Shown here: positions 23,276 to 34,899 of the stretch, piece by piece | How positions within the stretch are numbered: position 1 is the stretch's first letter | How the letters are laid out: the number at the start of each line of letters is the position of its first letter | Origin: Bimuria novae-zelandiae CBS 107.79 | Taxonomy: Eukaryota; Ascomycota; Dothideomycetes; Pleosporales; Didymosphaeriaceae | Length of the DNA: 64,000 bases | Direction of reading: 5' to 3' | Assembly (NCBI GenBank): GCA_010015655.1 | Contig: ML976723.1 | Span: 246,347-310,346 of the forward strand | Notes under the pieces: generated by a model | The model's database searches: none | Told to the model about the DNA's origin: nothing | The model's input: the letters and a program-made list of their open reading frames with translations, nothing else | Position numbers and translations under genes: made by a program

Positions 23276-25255
23276 GTTTGCGGACCTGGAAGCGCAGGCG
23301 AAGGAACTTGAGGAGGAAATGCCATGCGCAACAGCGAGTTCCAATGATTTTGTAGCGAATTTCCCTGGCGTCACTATTTCTCAATGCGGCACTTCAAGTA
23401 GCTGATAAAAAGTGGGTCCACCCGCTAGCTCGTGTTATGACGTCACCGAAATGCTGCGAGATTTGTCGCGGCTTGCGCTCCGTCTGTTGATCACCCAGCT
23501 CGTGGGAACCTGTGGGCCTCCTCCTGCATGTGATTCGTTGTATTACACGATCGACATACACGAAAGAACAGTTTGTAAGGAGATTGCGGTGCAAGCTGAA
23601 CCCAGCATTCCTAGACGGCCTCGGGCGCTAGCCGGGACGGTTGTGTGGCGCACCAGCGTGGCGCGCGAAATCTGTGTCAACAAAGGCCAGGGCAGGCGTG
23701 CTTTGCGTGCCGGTTGCCGCCTTGACTCCGGTCGAAGGGGCAGAGGACGGCAGTGGAAAAATTACGTCTATTCGTGGCGTCAAAGGCCTACGAATCAAGT
23801 GCTAGTCCACGTTAACAAGAGCACTCGAAGATTTCTCTGTGAGACTACAGCCCAATTTTTCGACCTAACAATGTTTCCAAGGCGCGAATAACACGCCGTT
23901 TCCAGGCAGCTTTGAGACGCAGTGATCCGTTTTCTGCTCATCTAGTCCAAAGGCTTATTCTTAAACGGTTTTATCCCTTTTCACATTCTTGTGTGCTTCT
24001 CGCCAAAGCTACTGGGCTGGATCTTGACAGGGAAACCTTATACCCAGCAGATTTCTTAGGTAAGGTACACCATTAACGACGTTCCGCCGAGTGGGGAACA
24101 TCTCTGTTTTGTCATGTAAGGGTTCTGAAATTGGGACAACAGTATCTATGAAGTTTGAGGTCGCAGAGACTTCGAGGGTTTATTTTGACTAAGGGAAGAA
24201 CTTTTCTGTGGAACTCGTGAAGATCTAGAATTACCGGATGGTGTGATTTTCCAGGCTGGGAATAAGGACGAAACTGTGCTGAAGTTGGAAGCTTAGTATT
24301 GGCGAGAATCATAATGCATGCGTCGTACTGTGCTGTAGAGAGGGGAAAGGCAGGCCACGAGGCTTCATAGGCCTAGATCCCTCAGGTTATGCTGCTTTGT
24401 TGGGTGTTGTATAATATAAAAAGAGTCTTCCTCGTAGAAGACGCGGCAGATCATAAACCCCAAGGGGTCCGGAAGGGTAGCTGTGTTGAGGTCAGGCAGC
24501 GTGTTGAGAGCAACAAAAGCTCCACTGTGGGGCGGCCGGAGTCATCCAGGCACCAGGCGCGGCACTGTATTGCTCGTCTAAGGGTAACGCACAGGAATAA
24601 GACAATTCTAAATACCGCGCATCGCGAGAGACTTCGATTGACATTCTTGAAGGAGTAAGGACTCCTGGAAGGAAATCCAGGTGTGATTCTTATTTATTGA
24701 ATGAAAGAGTAAGGATATACGATAGAGATTGCAGGGTATTGACTTATTCGATTTCATGTGACCAGCAACCACCAGCAGGGCGGGAGGCAATACTTCGTAG
24801 CTTTCCGAACCCTCGGACCTGCAAACTGATTGCAGAAGACAAAATTTCTAGTCGATAAGTTTATATTAAGCAATCCAACAATGCAAGGCTCATCATAACA
24901 AGTATTGTCTTCCGCTAGCAATCAAGTCCAATATGCTCTCATATAATGGCTGCATTGCACGCGGACGCTCTTGTGTGCCTTAGCTTTTGTCACCCTTTCC
25001 ACGCTAACAGCTCGAATCCGAGTATGCATTGTTAGAACTTCTACCTAAATTTCACAGTATATGAGCGCTTGGACCCTTTTCCTAAGTTTTCAACGAATGT
25101 GGCCTAGAGATGGCACTTTTTATGCTCGGATCACTGGTCTGTGCGGGATGCACTAAGTATATCAACACCACTTCTTCGAGCATGGTGTTCCAGTCCTGCA
25201 TCACCCTTGCTTTTATCTACACCTGTAGCAACACCACAGCTTTCCACGATTTACA
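23276..25255. other. no supportable gene
   Basis: About 2 kb without a convincing gene. A 159-codon frame at 23412-23891 has no domain and an Arg-rich composition typical of chance frames in GC-rich DNA. The part after about 24000 is poorer in GC. The stretch contains the Pns1 upstream region. Confidence 0.45.
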
Positions 25256-26738
25256 GTGTACACAAACGCCAGTACGAACGACCTTAAGCATCCAACCTAC
25301 CAGCCTAGGGCTTCCATTTGTAGAAGTATATACAAGTTTCAAAAGATGGAAACGGAGTCCCTTATCATCCAGGACAGCTCCAGCGAACTTCCTTATCCTA
25401 GCGGAGATAACGCGCACCCGACGCTCTACACACCCCTCACACTCTTTCGACCAACACCATCATCATTATTACGGAGAAGGTCTTTCACGAACAACTGGGT
25501 TCATGTTATCAATTCTTTCTGGGGCTTGGAAGATTGGATCGCCGCTCGCAACCCAAGCTATTACATGTACAACACACAGAAGAATTCCACGCCAACGACA
25601 GAATCATTGAACTACATCGAGCAAGTGAAAGAGCGTCTTGACAGTGCGATTTTGTACGGGCCAGACGTATCTCTCTCTTTTCACGGAAGGAAAAGGGCTC
25701 ACTACACCTACTTCCAAGCTAAGGATGTTGCGGTGTATATTCACACTATCGAGCACACCATTGAAAAGCTTGGCTTGACCGAAATTTGCTTTATCGCTGC
25801 CTTTGACCTAAAGACTCCTGGGATGATGTCAGCAGTCCTGACCATCTGTGGTAGCTTCGACAAAATATTCGAAACCTTGTCCCGCAACCTCCGATAGAGC
25901 TTCCAATGCGAAGGCAGCAAGAAGGGCGAGATGCGCGATCGCTTTCCGAACTTGGAGAAGTGGACTAGGGAGCAGTTCCCTCGGACCGCCATCCGTGATC
26001 AGGGCAACAAAAGCGCACATGGTTGTGGGATTTCTCGTCCCTACCAAGGGGACTTCTTCGCTGCCGACGAGTGGAGGAGGCCCCTGGACCCACAGGAATT
26101 CCGACAGAACGTTATTGCGAGGTGGGTCTCGGAAATCAAAGAGGAGCTTATGGACCTTATCGTTTTTGCTCCATCGAGTCTTACCTACGATGCCGAAGCT
26201 TGACCTTCAAGGATCCAATGAGTCATGGGAGGTGCCTGGTTCCACCTTTTCTAACGACACAGAAGATTTGGAACCCCCCGCATCCCGTATGTTTTTGGTC
26301 TAAAGACTTGAATGATTTTCTACAGCAGTGCACATTCAATAGAGAATATCTCTGGAGAGACGGAATCATACGAACCTGAAGAGGCGCTCGAGGAGTGGGA
26401 TGAGGGTGCGGTAGAACCGATAGGTTCCTATAATACTTGGGCGTAGAGCGACGAGCCATCAGATCAACCAGATTTTGGAACGTTTCAGAGCGAGGAGAAC
26501 ATCTTTAACACTTTTGGCTCCCAAAGTGAACCGGGATCGGACTCAGACGACCAAGCAAATGATGCGCTCTGTCCAGACGAACCGACTAGTGTACCAGATC
26601 CAGATTCAGATACTCTCGAAGTTTTCAGTATGATAGAGGAGCTGCGTGACGAACCTCCGCACAATCGACAATTCTCCCGCGTTTTGTTCAGGCTGTTGGT
26701 AAAAAATTCCAAAATTGAGGCTACACCTCAACATTGAA
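25256..26738 (+). pseudogene. decayed gene of an unrecognised fungal family, copy P1
   Basis: One frame carries most of the protein-like sequence. The N-terminal part includes ERLDSAILYGPDVSLSFHGR and the family motif IFETLSRNLR just before TAG at 25895-25897. The same frame continues with RDRFPNLEKWTREQFP and RWVSEIKEELMDLIVFA to a stop at 26201-26203. After a frame break (an exon-like piece in another frame ends at a GTATGT donor near 26287) the original frame resumes with a long acidic Asp/Glu/Ser/Pro tail to about 26738. Two more copies (P2, P3) near 40-41.8 kb align with it at several points. I recognise no domain and assign no function. Confidence 0.6.
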
Positions 26739-28025
26739 AGAACATTTGAAGGACCTTCGGGAGGCTTGGAAGGTCTGTTGGGTAGACTAGTTCATGTAAT
26801 AATTACAAACTCTCTTGTCTGCCCATGGTAGTTAAACACCTGTAAACACAATTGTCTTTGGCTTGTTAATGAGCATAGAAATGTTCTTGGAAAGATCAAC
26901 TTCGTATCGGTACCATATTCAAAGCTCCGTGTGACGTGAAAATGCACTGACTGCAGGACAGTCCGCGATTGCGCCGCACAAACGCAACACTGTTCGCATG
27001 ACCTCCTTTGCTCTGCGACAACCCACCCGTATGGACCATCTCCAGCATTTCATCCAACGACAGCCTTCGTGCTGTTTCCACAATGCATATCGCCGAAAGT
27101 GTACGTTTACCCTTCTCGCTCTACTGGCATGTCTCATCAAACGCTTCGGCGTAGCGAAATACACGCACCACCAGGCCTGTATAAGCCCAACCGGCACTCG
27201 CACGATTCTAGAGATACCCGATACAGCTCCACTGATGGTATCTCGTAGAAACTCCAAGTCCTCTCTGACAAATCGAGCTGTGTGCCCGCCAACTGCCTGC
27301 CCATCTCGTAGATCTTACCTTTCAGCCTCGATAAGTTCGCCAAATACCGAGAAGCTAAGCGAGGCCGTCAACTCCCGCTGTTGTGTCTTAAAATGAGTTT
27401 GACGGAGACACATGGCAGATACGGAGAAGTTTCGCCTAGAACGATAGTCTAAAAGAAGCGTAAAAGAGCGCACGAGAAATTGAACCCGGCTTCGGTTCAA
27501 TGGCGGGCCAAGGAGGTGCCTTGGAGCTAAGATTCCGCAAAAAAAATGGAATCAATTAATTCTAAACCCAGGGTCATACGCAGAAAGTTTGGTGTGGAAG
27601 GAGGCGAGATATTTGATTACAAGGCTGATGCAAAAGCAGTGAGGCGTTGGGGGTACAGAATGGGGACCTAGGTAAGAGGGATGCGTGGACGACAAGAGTG
27701 AAGTACTATATGAATTTTTCGATGGTTCCAGAAGGTGGAAATTGGGTCGACATTAAAATGCGGCTGAAGAGCAGTGTGGTGGAGACGTTAAGAACAACAT
27801 CATATTGAGCGCAGGGGTATCATCAGTTCGATTTTGTCCCGGGTGTATTTATGGGGTTTCAACTGGCAGAGAAAAGATCGATCTGGGCCTTGAAGATATC
27901 CTACGCTACGAATGCGTCAGCAGGATCGGCAATACTGTATTCTCAGCCCGTCCTTCAGCTTGCACTGCCCCACCTTCGCTGCCCCACGTCACCACCTGCG
28001 ACTTAGCTCAAGACCCGCTATTGTC
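26739..28025. other. no supportable gene
   Basis: Short frames on both strands have no recognisable features. Composition is intermediate, and there is no RIP-like TpA excess until about 28080. Confidence 0.45.
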
Positions 28026-28119
28026 GTTTCGTAAAATCCCGCTACACATGTGATCTGCCCCGCGCATTAGTAATCGATTCCCGCGCGTCATTTAAAACAC
28101 GGATTTACTAGCTAAATAT

Positions 28120-29180
28120 TAACTTTTTAATATATTATAAGAATCTAAAAGTCCTTAATAAGAACTTATAGTAAAGCTAGGTTACTGCCAACGGTGTTAT
28201 AAGCCGTAATTAATTAATTAAACAACAACGTTAGCAACACCTAAATCTAGAGAGATATAAAGGTAGCTAGGATAACAATTAGGAGGATTTAACTTAGTCT
28301 AGAGTACTAGGGGCAACCTTACCCGCCAAGCTACGTATGGCAAGGTAGGCCACCGTTGTTATTATAGTACTATCGCGAGAAGCTTAAAGAGTTACTACTA
28401 GGCTAACTAAATACTTACCTAGATAAAATGCAGAGTTTCTTGTATAACAAGTACAACGTAAAAGCCTTACAAATAACTATATAGGAGACTCTTGCTAGCA
28501 TAAGGTGGAGTTAAAAAGCGGCAACCAAAGTAGCAGCTAAGCGTAACGTAGTCCTCTATTAAGCGTTTAGAGCTCGCTGCCAGCTAGCGTATAAGGCGGA
28601 GATAGTAATAATAGTTAATAAGAGCGCTTGTAACAAGCGTACAGGCAATTAAAAATATGCCTAGTTAGAGGTAAACACGCTAGTTTAGGTATTATACTTA
28701 GCGTAGAGGTTAGAGAGGTAGAGTTTATTACTAGCTATAGACGTTAATAGGTATCTTAATTATCTTATCTATTAGGGAGCAATTACGGCAAAGTTAATAG
28801 AGGAGTTTCTTGCTAGTAAAGTGCTACCGTATTACACGCTATACCTAGGGCCATGCTTAGTAATTATAATAAATAACGCATCTATTTATTAATTAGCCAA
28901 AATTTAATAACTCTATATAGACGCTGGGGTAGTACTCGAGTACCTATCGCCGTACTCACCTGATATGAATCCGATTAAGCAGAGCTTTAAAGCGTTAAAG
29001 TCATGGATAAAAAAGAACTTCTAGAAAGCGCCTATCTTTCAGGATTTCTCGTATTTCTTAGAGCTGGGTGTACAGGAGGGTTGCTATAACAACAAGCGGG
29101 CGAGAAAGTACTTCAGCTACTTAGACTAGCAGGTGTGAGGTGTATAGGAAATAGAGGACTTAAGTAATTAACGCGTTATT
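28120..29180 (+). pseudogene. DDE_3-type transposase remnant of the nested element
   Basis: Heavily RIP-mutated. The C-terminal signature YLSPYSPDMNPIKQSFKALK is readable at about 28950-29010, followed by WIKKNF and EGCYNNKRARKYF. Upstream, the second catalytic region reads IINNAS where VMDNAS-like sequence is expected, so the catalytic Asp appears changed to Asn by a G-to-A transition. Stops are TAG and TAA throughout. Confidence 0.75.
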
Positions 29181-29199
29181 ATTAAGTGTAAATATTATT

Positions 29200-31106
29200 A
29201 AGCTTAATAATAGTGGCCTATGCGGACTTATTATTTACTAGCGTTAATTTGCTTACGTCGCAGTTCTACATAATTCTATTAATAAGTTAATATAATATAC
29301 GTATATTTAGGCAGCAAATTCCTTAAAATTAATTTTTATAGGCTAAAATTAGTAAAATAAAGAAAGTAAATCCCCTAATAAAAGTACTTATAACGCGCCC
29401 TATCTAAGAGCGATTAATAATATAACTAGAGCGTAAAGTACAAGTAACTACAAAATTAACGTTAGTAACCTGGCTAAAAGTTTTAGTAACTTCTTATATT
29501 TGCTATATAAACAAGCTCTCCTTGTCCTCGTTTTCCTCTCGCTCCTCTCGCTCTACACGCTCTTTTTCCTTCTTTATATTCTTTAGGCACTAAGCTTTTT
29601 ACTCTAGAGTTAGTTCTTTAAATCCACGCTGCTATCGGACGGTATATACTTAAAGTTTAAGTAGTAGAGGCGGTAGTAGCTCCTACACCTCTTGCTATAA
29701 GGTATACGGCATGCTAGCCTCTGAGGGATTTATAAGCATGTTAATGTTAATTCTATTATCCTTAACTATAGTAAAGACCTTTCTTACATCTTTACGATCT
29801 TTGTGTGGACCCTCGTCGAGCCACTACTATAGGAAAAGCAGTGTTATATAGTAGAGCTCCTCTACGTTACTATAAGTTAATAGATCCCACGTCGAAACTG
29901 GCAGGTCGTCTGGAAGGCGATTAGGTTCTCGCTACTAGGCAGGTAATCTTTAAGATAGCTAACTTTATGCTAATTAACTTGCCGTAGACGCGATTAGCAA
30001 TTTAAGTATATCTTTTATTATAGGCTTGCTATTAGAGTTGTTTCTCCTCCGCCGTCGCCTAGCCTGCCCACGAGATCTCGCTATCATCAACCGAACGTTG
30101 TCTGACGGCTCTGTAACTGTACACCTTTGCAGCGACACCTCGCGGGCCCATATGGCGACTATATTGCCCTCGACGGGCATATAATCGGAGAATCGCACTA
30201 GCAACGATTTAGTACGCTAAAAGTAGCACACATGGGCGTAGTTCGAGCACATGGTGTCCTGGCACCTCCACGCGTCCTGTATTTGGATGGCTAGCCTATT
30301 GCCTATCTAGTTAATCGCCATGACGTCTAGTAGCTTAGCGAGTTAGCGATTAGTAGTGGTGAGTCGTATCTAAGAGCCTTGTGGGCCACCTACGCGTGAC
30401 TGACTTAAAGCAGGCACCTGAGGTGACTCTGGCAGCAGCACCAAGTCAAAATCCATGCACGTAGTGGCCCCTAGGGGCGCTAATTACAGTAACTCTTCTA
30501 CGCTAGTTTTTATATTAGTAAAACGTAGGCAACTCTCCTTGCGTTTAAAAGTATTTACTATATAATTCTTTACTAAAGTTTAACTTAAATATATAATAAT
30601 AGTAAGGCTTTTAATAGAGACTTTCTCCTAGGTACTTATCTCTATAACGACGCTATTGGCCTATCTCTAAACCTCGCCTGCTATTAGACTACTAAGTAGT
30701 TACTTATAATTACTATCCTCTACGCCGTTAACTATCTTATTATTATAGTACGCTTTATAGCGACACCTTACGTAAGTTTTATTAATTACCTTAGCAAGCT
30801 CCTTATCTAATTATTATATAAAAGGACCTAGCTAGGCTAACGATAGGCTATCCTTTAGATATATTTCTTACTTTTTAATATCCTTATTCTTAAGTTACTC
30901 TGCCTTAGCTACCTTAGTAATAGTTATATAATTAGCTTTATTTACTATTTTTTATAAAGGTGCCCTAGCCTTTACTTTTTTAGGAGTTTTTTTGCGAGGT
31001 AACTTTATTATACGCGACTTTTTAGCTGCCTACGTCACCTAGGGTAGATTCTTACCCCCCTTAAATACCTAAGTACTCTTACGTTTACGACTTTTAGTTA
31101 GCATTA
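29200..31106 (-). pseudogene. convergent second frame of the nested element
   Basis: From an ATG at 31104-31106 on the minus strand a frame is readable through many RIP-type stops. It is basic at the start (LTKSRKRKS, then KSRIIKLPRKKTPKKVKAR), then mixed helical (KDSLSLA, LDKELAKVINKTYVRCRYKA). Near 29974-30204 a less damaged piece is Arg-rich (RSRGQARRRRRR). I do not recognise the family. Position and direction mirror the second frame of the outer element. Confidence 0.5.
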
Positions 31107-31232
31107 TAATAACCCTTAAGGATAATAGCAGGGTATCGTTTAGGGGAATGAATTCATGTACGGCATCCGATTGTACGGAAAAATAGGTGGGGTCAAATAA
31201 CGCGCAGGAAGCGATTACCTAACAAGCGCCCA

Positions 31233-31319
31233 GATCTATCAGGTTCGAAAATCCGGGAAAACCTTGGCAAAACCTTATTCTTTTTCGCGCGCGCGCCAAT
31301 TTGTATAGGAAATTTAAAC
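31233..31319. repeat. inner part of the left TIR of the outer element
   Basis: Nearly identical, inverted, to 37152-37239; the few differences are transitions. It includes an alternating CG tract (cgcgcgcgcg). Confidence 0.9.
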
Positions 31320-31370
31320 ACCAATAGTTACTACTAGGTCATTATTAGTGTACCTTCTAGCAAAGTAAGG

Positions 31371-33658
31371 CTATCCCATGCACTGTTAAACGCGCCCGTA
31401 CACGGGCCACATATTGCTAGCCAATCAGCAACTAGAGCCTCGCAACACCAAATTTGTATCGTGATGTCAGCAATTTCTGTTTACTAGACAAAATACACCT
31501 TTTTCGAAATAGGCTATATATGCAAACATGCCGACAGCTATAGGGCCGCCCAGCAATAATACTAACTTCGTGAAAGACACGAAATACAGTAAAAAAGCAG
31601 GTGTTTTGCCGGATCTGCCGCGCGAGCCGCCACCCGACTGGCAGCCTCTCAATATCGACAATCCACGTATTTTTGGAAGCGCGCAGATACCTGAAGGTGT
31701 CGACAGAGGCTCTCCTATAGCCTTATTTAATCTGTTTTTCGATGCCGAAGTTCTTGACCGAATCGCACACTATACGAATCAGCATGCCGAGCACCTGCAA
31801 GCTGCCTTACCCTCCACCTACCGCGGGTGGAAACCGACGTCTCCAGCCGAGCTCTACACGTACTTCGCGATTGTTATATATATGGGCTTGCACAGAGAGC
31901 CGTCGCTGTCAGAGTATTGGGTGAAGTTGCATGGATCTGCGCCTACGCACAAAGTCAACAAGTACATGGGGCAGACTCGCTGGGAGCAGCTGGACAGATT
32001 TCTATACTGTACAGAAGTAGGCCAGTCCTTTAAGTCCCCATTTGGCCGCGTGTGGGATCTGTCAGAGTCGCTCCGCGAGCGCACCTTCAAGTACTGGACG
32101 GCCGGTAAGCACCTCTGCGTCGACGAGGCTATCGCGAGATTCACAGGTCGAGCGAGCGAGATTGTAATAATCAAGACAAAACCAACGCCGGAGGGTTACA
32201 AGATCTGGTGCTTAGCCAACGATGGAGTAATTCTGAACTGGTTATTTCATGCTAGAGGACTTGGACGAGGACCTGTTAACTTACTAGTCACAGAGGCGAC
32301 CTTTACGCCTACAGAATCAGTCCCTATCACCCTCGTACTCGCCAAAGACTCTAACGGCCAACGCCACTTTCCGCCGAATCTCCATATTGTGTGGGACGAC
32401 AATCTCTTCAACACCATCCCTATGCTCGAATACCTAAGATCCTACGGCGTAGGCTGCGCAGGCACCGTTCGGACGACAAAGACGGCGACTGAGGAGACGT
32501 TCGAGGCGGCTGCTAAGGCAGAGTTGAACTCGCAGAGACCGGCCGTCGCGAGGCGCGCGCGCTCGACGTTGACAAAGGAGCATTTCAACAGCGATTTGGT
32601 GAAGCTCAAGACGCAGTTTTCGGGCCAGATGGAGTGGGGAGAGACGTACTGGGCGCTCTCTGAGAGCAAGCAAGTCCTACAAGCAGCGTGGAGAGACAAT
32701 CAGGTCGTACTTTTTGCCTCTACAGTCGCCGAACGTGAGTGTTTTGCCTCAACTCTATGCCAAGACTTTGCCAAGACTCTTCTGACGATGTTCGCCACCA
32801 GCAACCCAGCTCATCACAAAGCTCCGTCGACGCTCTAAGCTCGTTCAAAATAGCAGAAAAATCTTCGAAAAGGCCTTTGGTAACGACTCAGTACGGCTGC
32901 TCGGTATCCCAGAAATGATAGACGACTATAACAAGCACAAGAGCGAGGTGGATCGATTTGATCAGGTTAAAAGTTACTACAGCGTTCAGCAAGTTAAGAG
33001 GCGTACATGGAAGCCTCTGTGGTACTTTTTGCTGGATCTCACACTAAACAACTGCTACAGACTTTCCTCATACTCCTCCTCCAGCGCGGCTAAACGTGGC
33101 GGCCACAAGAAGTTTCTGTACGACCTCATTGAGCAACTTTTCAAGCGTGGAGGACGCCCTACACAAGGCTCTGCAAAACGCGAGAGATCTGACGACGTTA
33201 TTGTGAGCGAGGACCACTGTCATGTGTCTACAAAGCTCTTTGTAGAGGCGCGAGCCTGTGTAGCCTGCTCAGAAGCTGGGCGTACGCGGCATAAATCCCG
33301 GCCATCTCGGACGCCTCTGGGTCATGTGTCTGGCAATTCACGTTTATCTCATGGCCGTCAGCGTCCTCCGCGCACCTGCTTTGGCTGTAGGCTCTGCCGC
33401 TTGCCTTTATGTAGGCCAGAAGTCTGCCCTGAGTGCTGGCAGGAGCACCTCCGACGGCATCAAACTCTCAAGTCAACAGACACAAAAGCAAGCTCAAGTA
33501 TTAAGTAGATTAACTCGAAACCCTCAGCAATGAAATCTCTATACAAATTTGTATACAAACTGTATCAATCTCGGTGTTCTGCCAAGGTCGGAGAGAGCCT
33601 CCGATTGGCCTACAGCAGGTGGCCCGTGTACGGGCGAGGTTGACGGTGCATGGGATAG
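31371..33658 (+). mobile_element. intact piggyBac-type transposon
   Basis: The transposase gene is bounded by inverted repeats of 40 bp: 31371-31410 and 33619-33658 share ctatcccatgcac and cgcccgtacacgggccac. A gccaatc block just inside is also paired. The element is 2.29 kb, has host-like base composition and lacks RIP stops, in contrast to the DNA on both sides. A canonical TTAA target duplication is not visible at these borders, so the ends may extend a few bases. Confidence 0.8.
31528..33508 (+). CDS. piggyBac-type transposase (DDE_Tnp_1_7)
   Basis: Exons 31528-32734 and 32802-33508 join across a GTGAGT intron to give 637 uninterrupted residues. The DDE_Tnp_1_7 N-terminal region is clear (SPIALFNLFFDAEVLDRIAH, then ELYTYFAIVIYMGLHREPSL). 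Candidate catalytic acids are D199 in LCVDEAIARF, D290 or D291 in IVWDDNLFNTIP, and D453 in SEVDRFDQVKSYYS, matching the three Asp of piggyBac. A Cys-rich C-terminus (CVACSEAG, then CFGCRLCRLPLC and CPECWQEH) would form the zinc-binding domain used for end recognition. The nuclear enzyme would cut and paste its element. No defect is visible. Confidence 0.93.
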
Positions 33659-33713
33659 AGTTACGTGACAACGTCTATACTAACTATTTTCTTAGTGTTG
33701 CAGACGTTCTAGC

Positions 33714-34870
33714 ATGCTCGTGGCCATGTACGCAGCTATTAGCATCCCGACGCGTCCTCGCCAACGACGCGACCTTACACTGCCATAGTCTCCCAAGCCT
33801 GTATACCTCGACCGCGGTCTCTCTACGCGTACCCGCAATAATATTACTCGTTTCTTAACTCTTAGATAGCATCTAAGCGCTATTACTGCTCGTAAACACT
33901 GCTCTCGACACGCTATCAGTAATGTGATGGAGAACCTAAAGGTGTATGGGACTAACCGTCGCCCTGTACAAGGCAAGCTGGGGAGACCTCCTGCTATATC
34001 AGACGAAGACGGAGAGGCGCTATTCGACGAGCTTGTCTATTCTAGTTAGCTATATCAGGACAAGATCGTGTAGTGGCTAGCTATAGAGCGTGACTATTAC
34101 GTCTCTCGCTTTACTATACACTAATTCTTAAAAAAGAAGAAGTAGAGCGAGCGTACGTTACGGCCCTTCTCTATTAATTAAAATAAGGACCTACGGCAGG
34201 GTTATCGCGTCCGAATAAGCCAGTATACGCAGGAGGATCTCTACTTTATTAATAAGGCAATCTTTAATAAGAAGAGTGGTTAGAGGCATAAGGCGTATGC
34301 CCCCGTTAGAGCTAACTACTAGTATAGCCAGGACATCCGGCGTGGCAATACCTAGGCAATTCTCCCAGCTTATACTGCGCAGCATGGGTATCTGCCTTAT
34401 ACTAGCATTAAGGACGGTTACTATAACCGTGAGGAGTTTATAGGGTAGATTAAGACGTAGCTAATACCTACATTACGCGCCTTTTATAGCGACAAGCTAA
34501 TAATAATTATCCTTAATAACGTGTTAATACACACGAATAATAACGTCCGCGCTATTATTAAGCGCGCTAGGTATCTACTCTAGTACCTATCGCCGTACTC
34601 CCTAGACTATAACCCTATTAAGCTCACCTTTGCGGTCTTAAAGGCCTAGATCCGCCGGAACTACGTCTTTATACGCTCTCGATTTGGCCATAATAGCTTT
34701 AGAGACTTCTTAAAAGTAGCAATCCGGGAGAGTTGTTATAATAGATTTATAAGAAAGCACTTCCAGTACGCAGCAGGCAGCTTATATATTAATAATAATA
34801 CGTTACTAAGGGTCTAGAGGGAGCTAAGGACGGAATTTAACTTTAACTTTAATAATAAGGATAATAAGTT
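33714..34870 (+). pseudogene. DDE_3-type transposase remnant of the outer element
   Basis: The reading from the ATG at 33714 is maintained through many TAG/TAA codons. It includes GKLGRPPAISDEDGEALFDE, a damaged catalytic core (IIIILNNVLIHTNNN where a DN motif is expected) and the signature YLSPYSLDYNPIKLTFAVLK at about 34585-34645, followed by IRRNYVF. It is RIP-inactivated. Confidence 0.75.
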
Positions 34871-34899
34871 TTAATTTATAGAGCTAGTGGCGGCAGGCG

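Larger units (their letters stand above)
28057..31232. mobile_element. nested DNA transposon inside the left TIR of the outer element
   Basis: The 3.18-kb insertion is flanked by a direct GATCT duplication (28052-28056 and 31233-31237). The matching uninterrupted site at the other end of the outer element has a single GATCT. Its own ends are imperfect inverted repeats of about 38 bp (28057-28094 and 31195-31232), sharing taatcg and cgcgcg(t)catttt-type blocks. It carries a plus-strand DDE transposase remnant and a convergent minus-strand frame. A 5-bp duplication is unusual for a Tc1/mariner-like transposase. Confidence 0.75.

Noticed and set aside
23412..23891. 159-codon plus-strand open frame upstream of Pns1
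   Set aside because: Arg-rich composition, no domain, no splice or promoter support.
25256..26203. P1 as two separate intact small genes
   Set aside because: Both pieces are in the same frame separated by one TAG, and P2/P3 show the blocks belong to a single protein.
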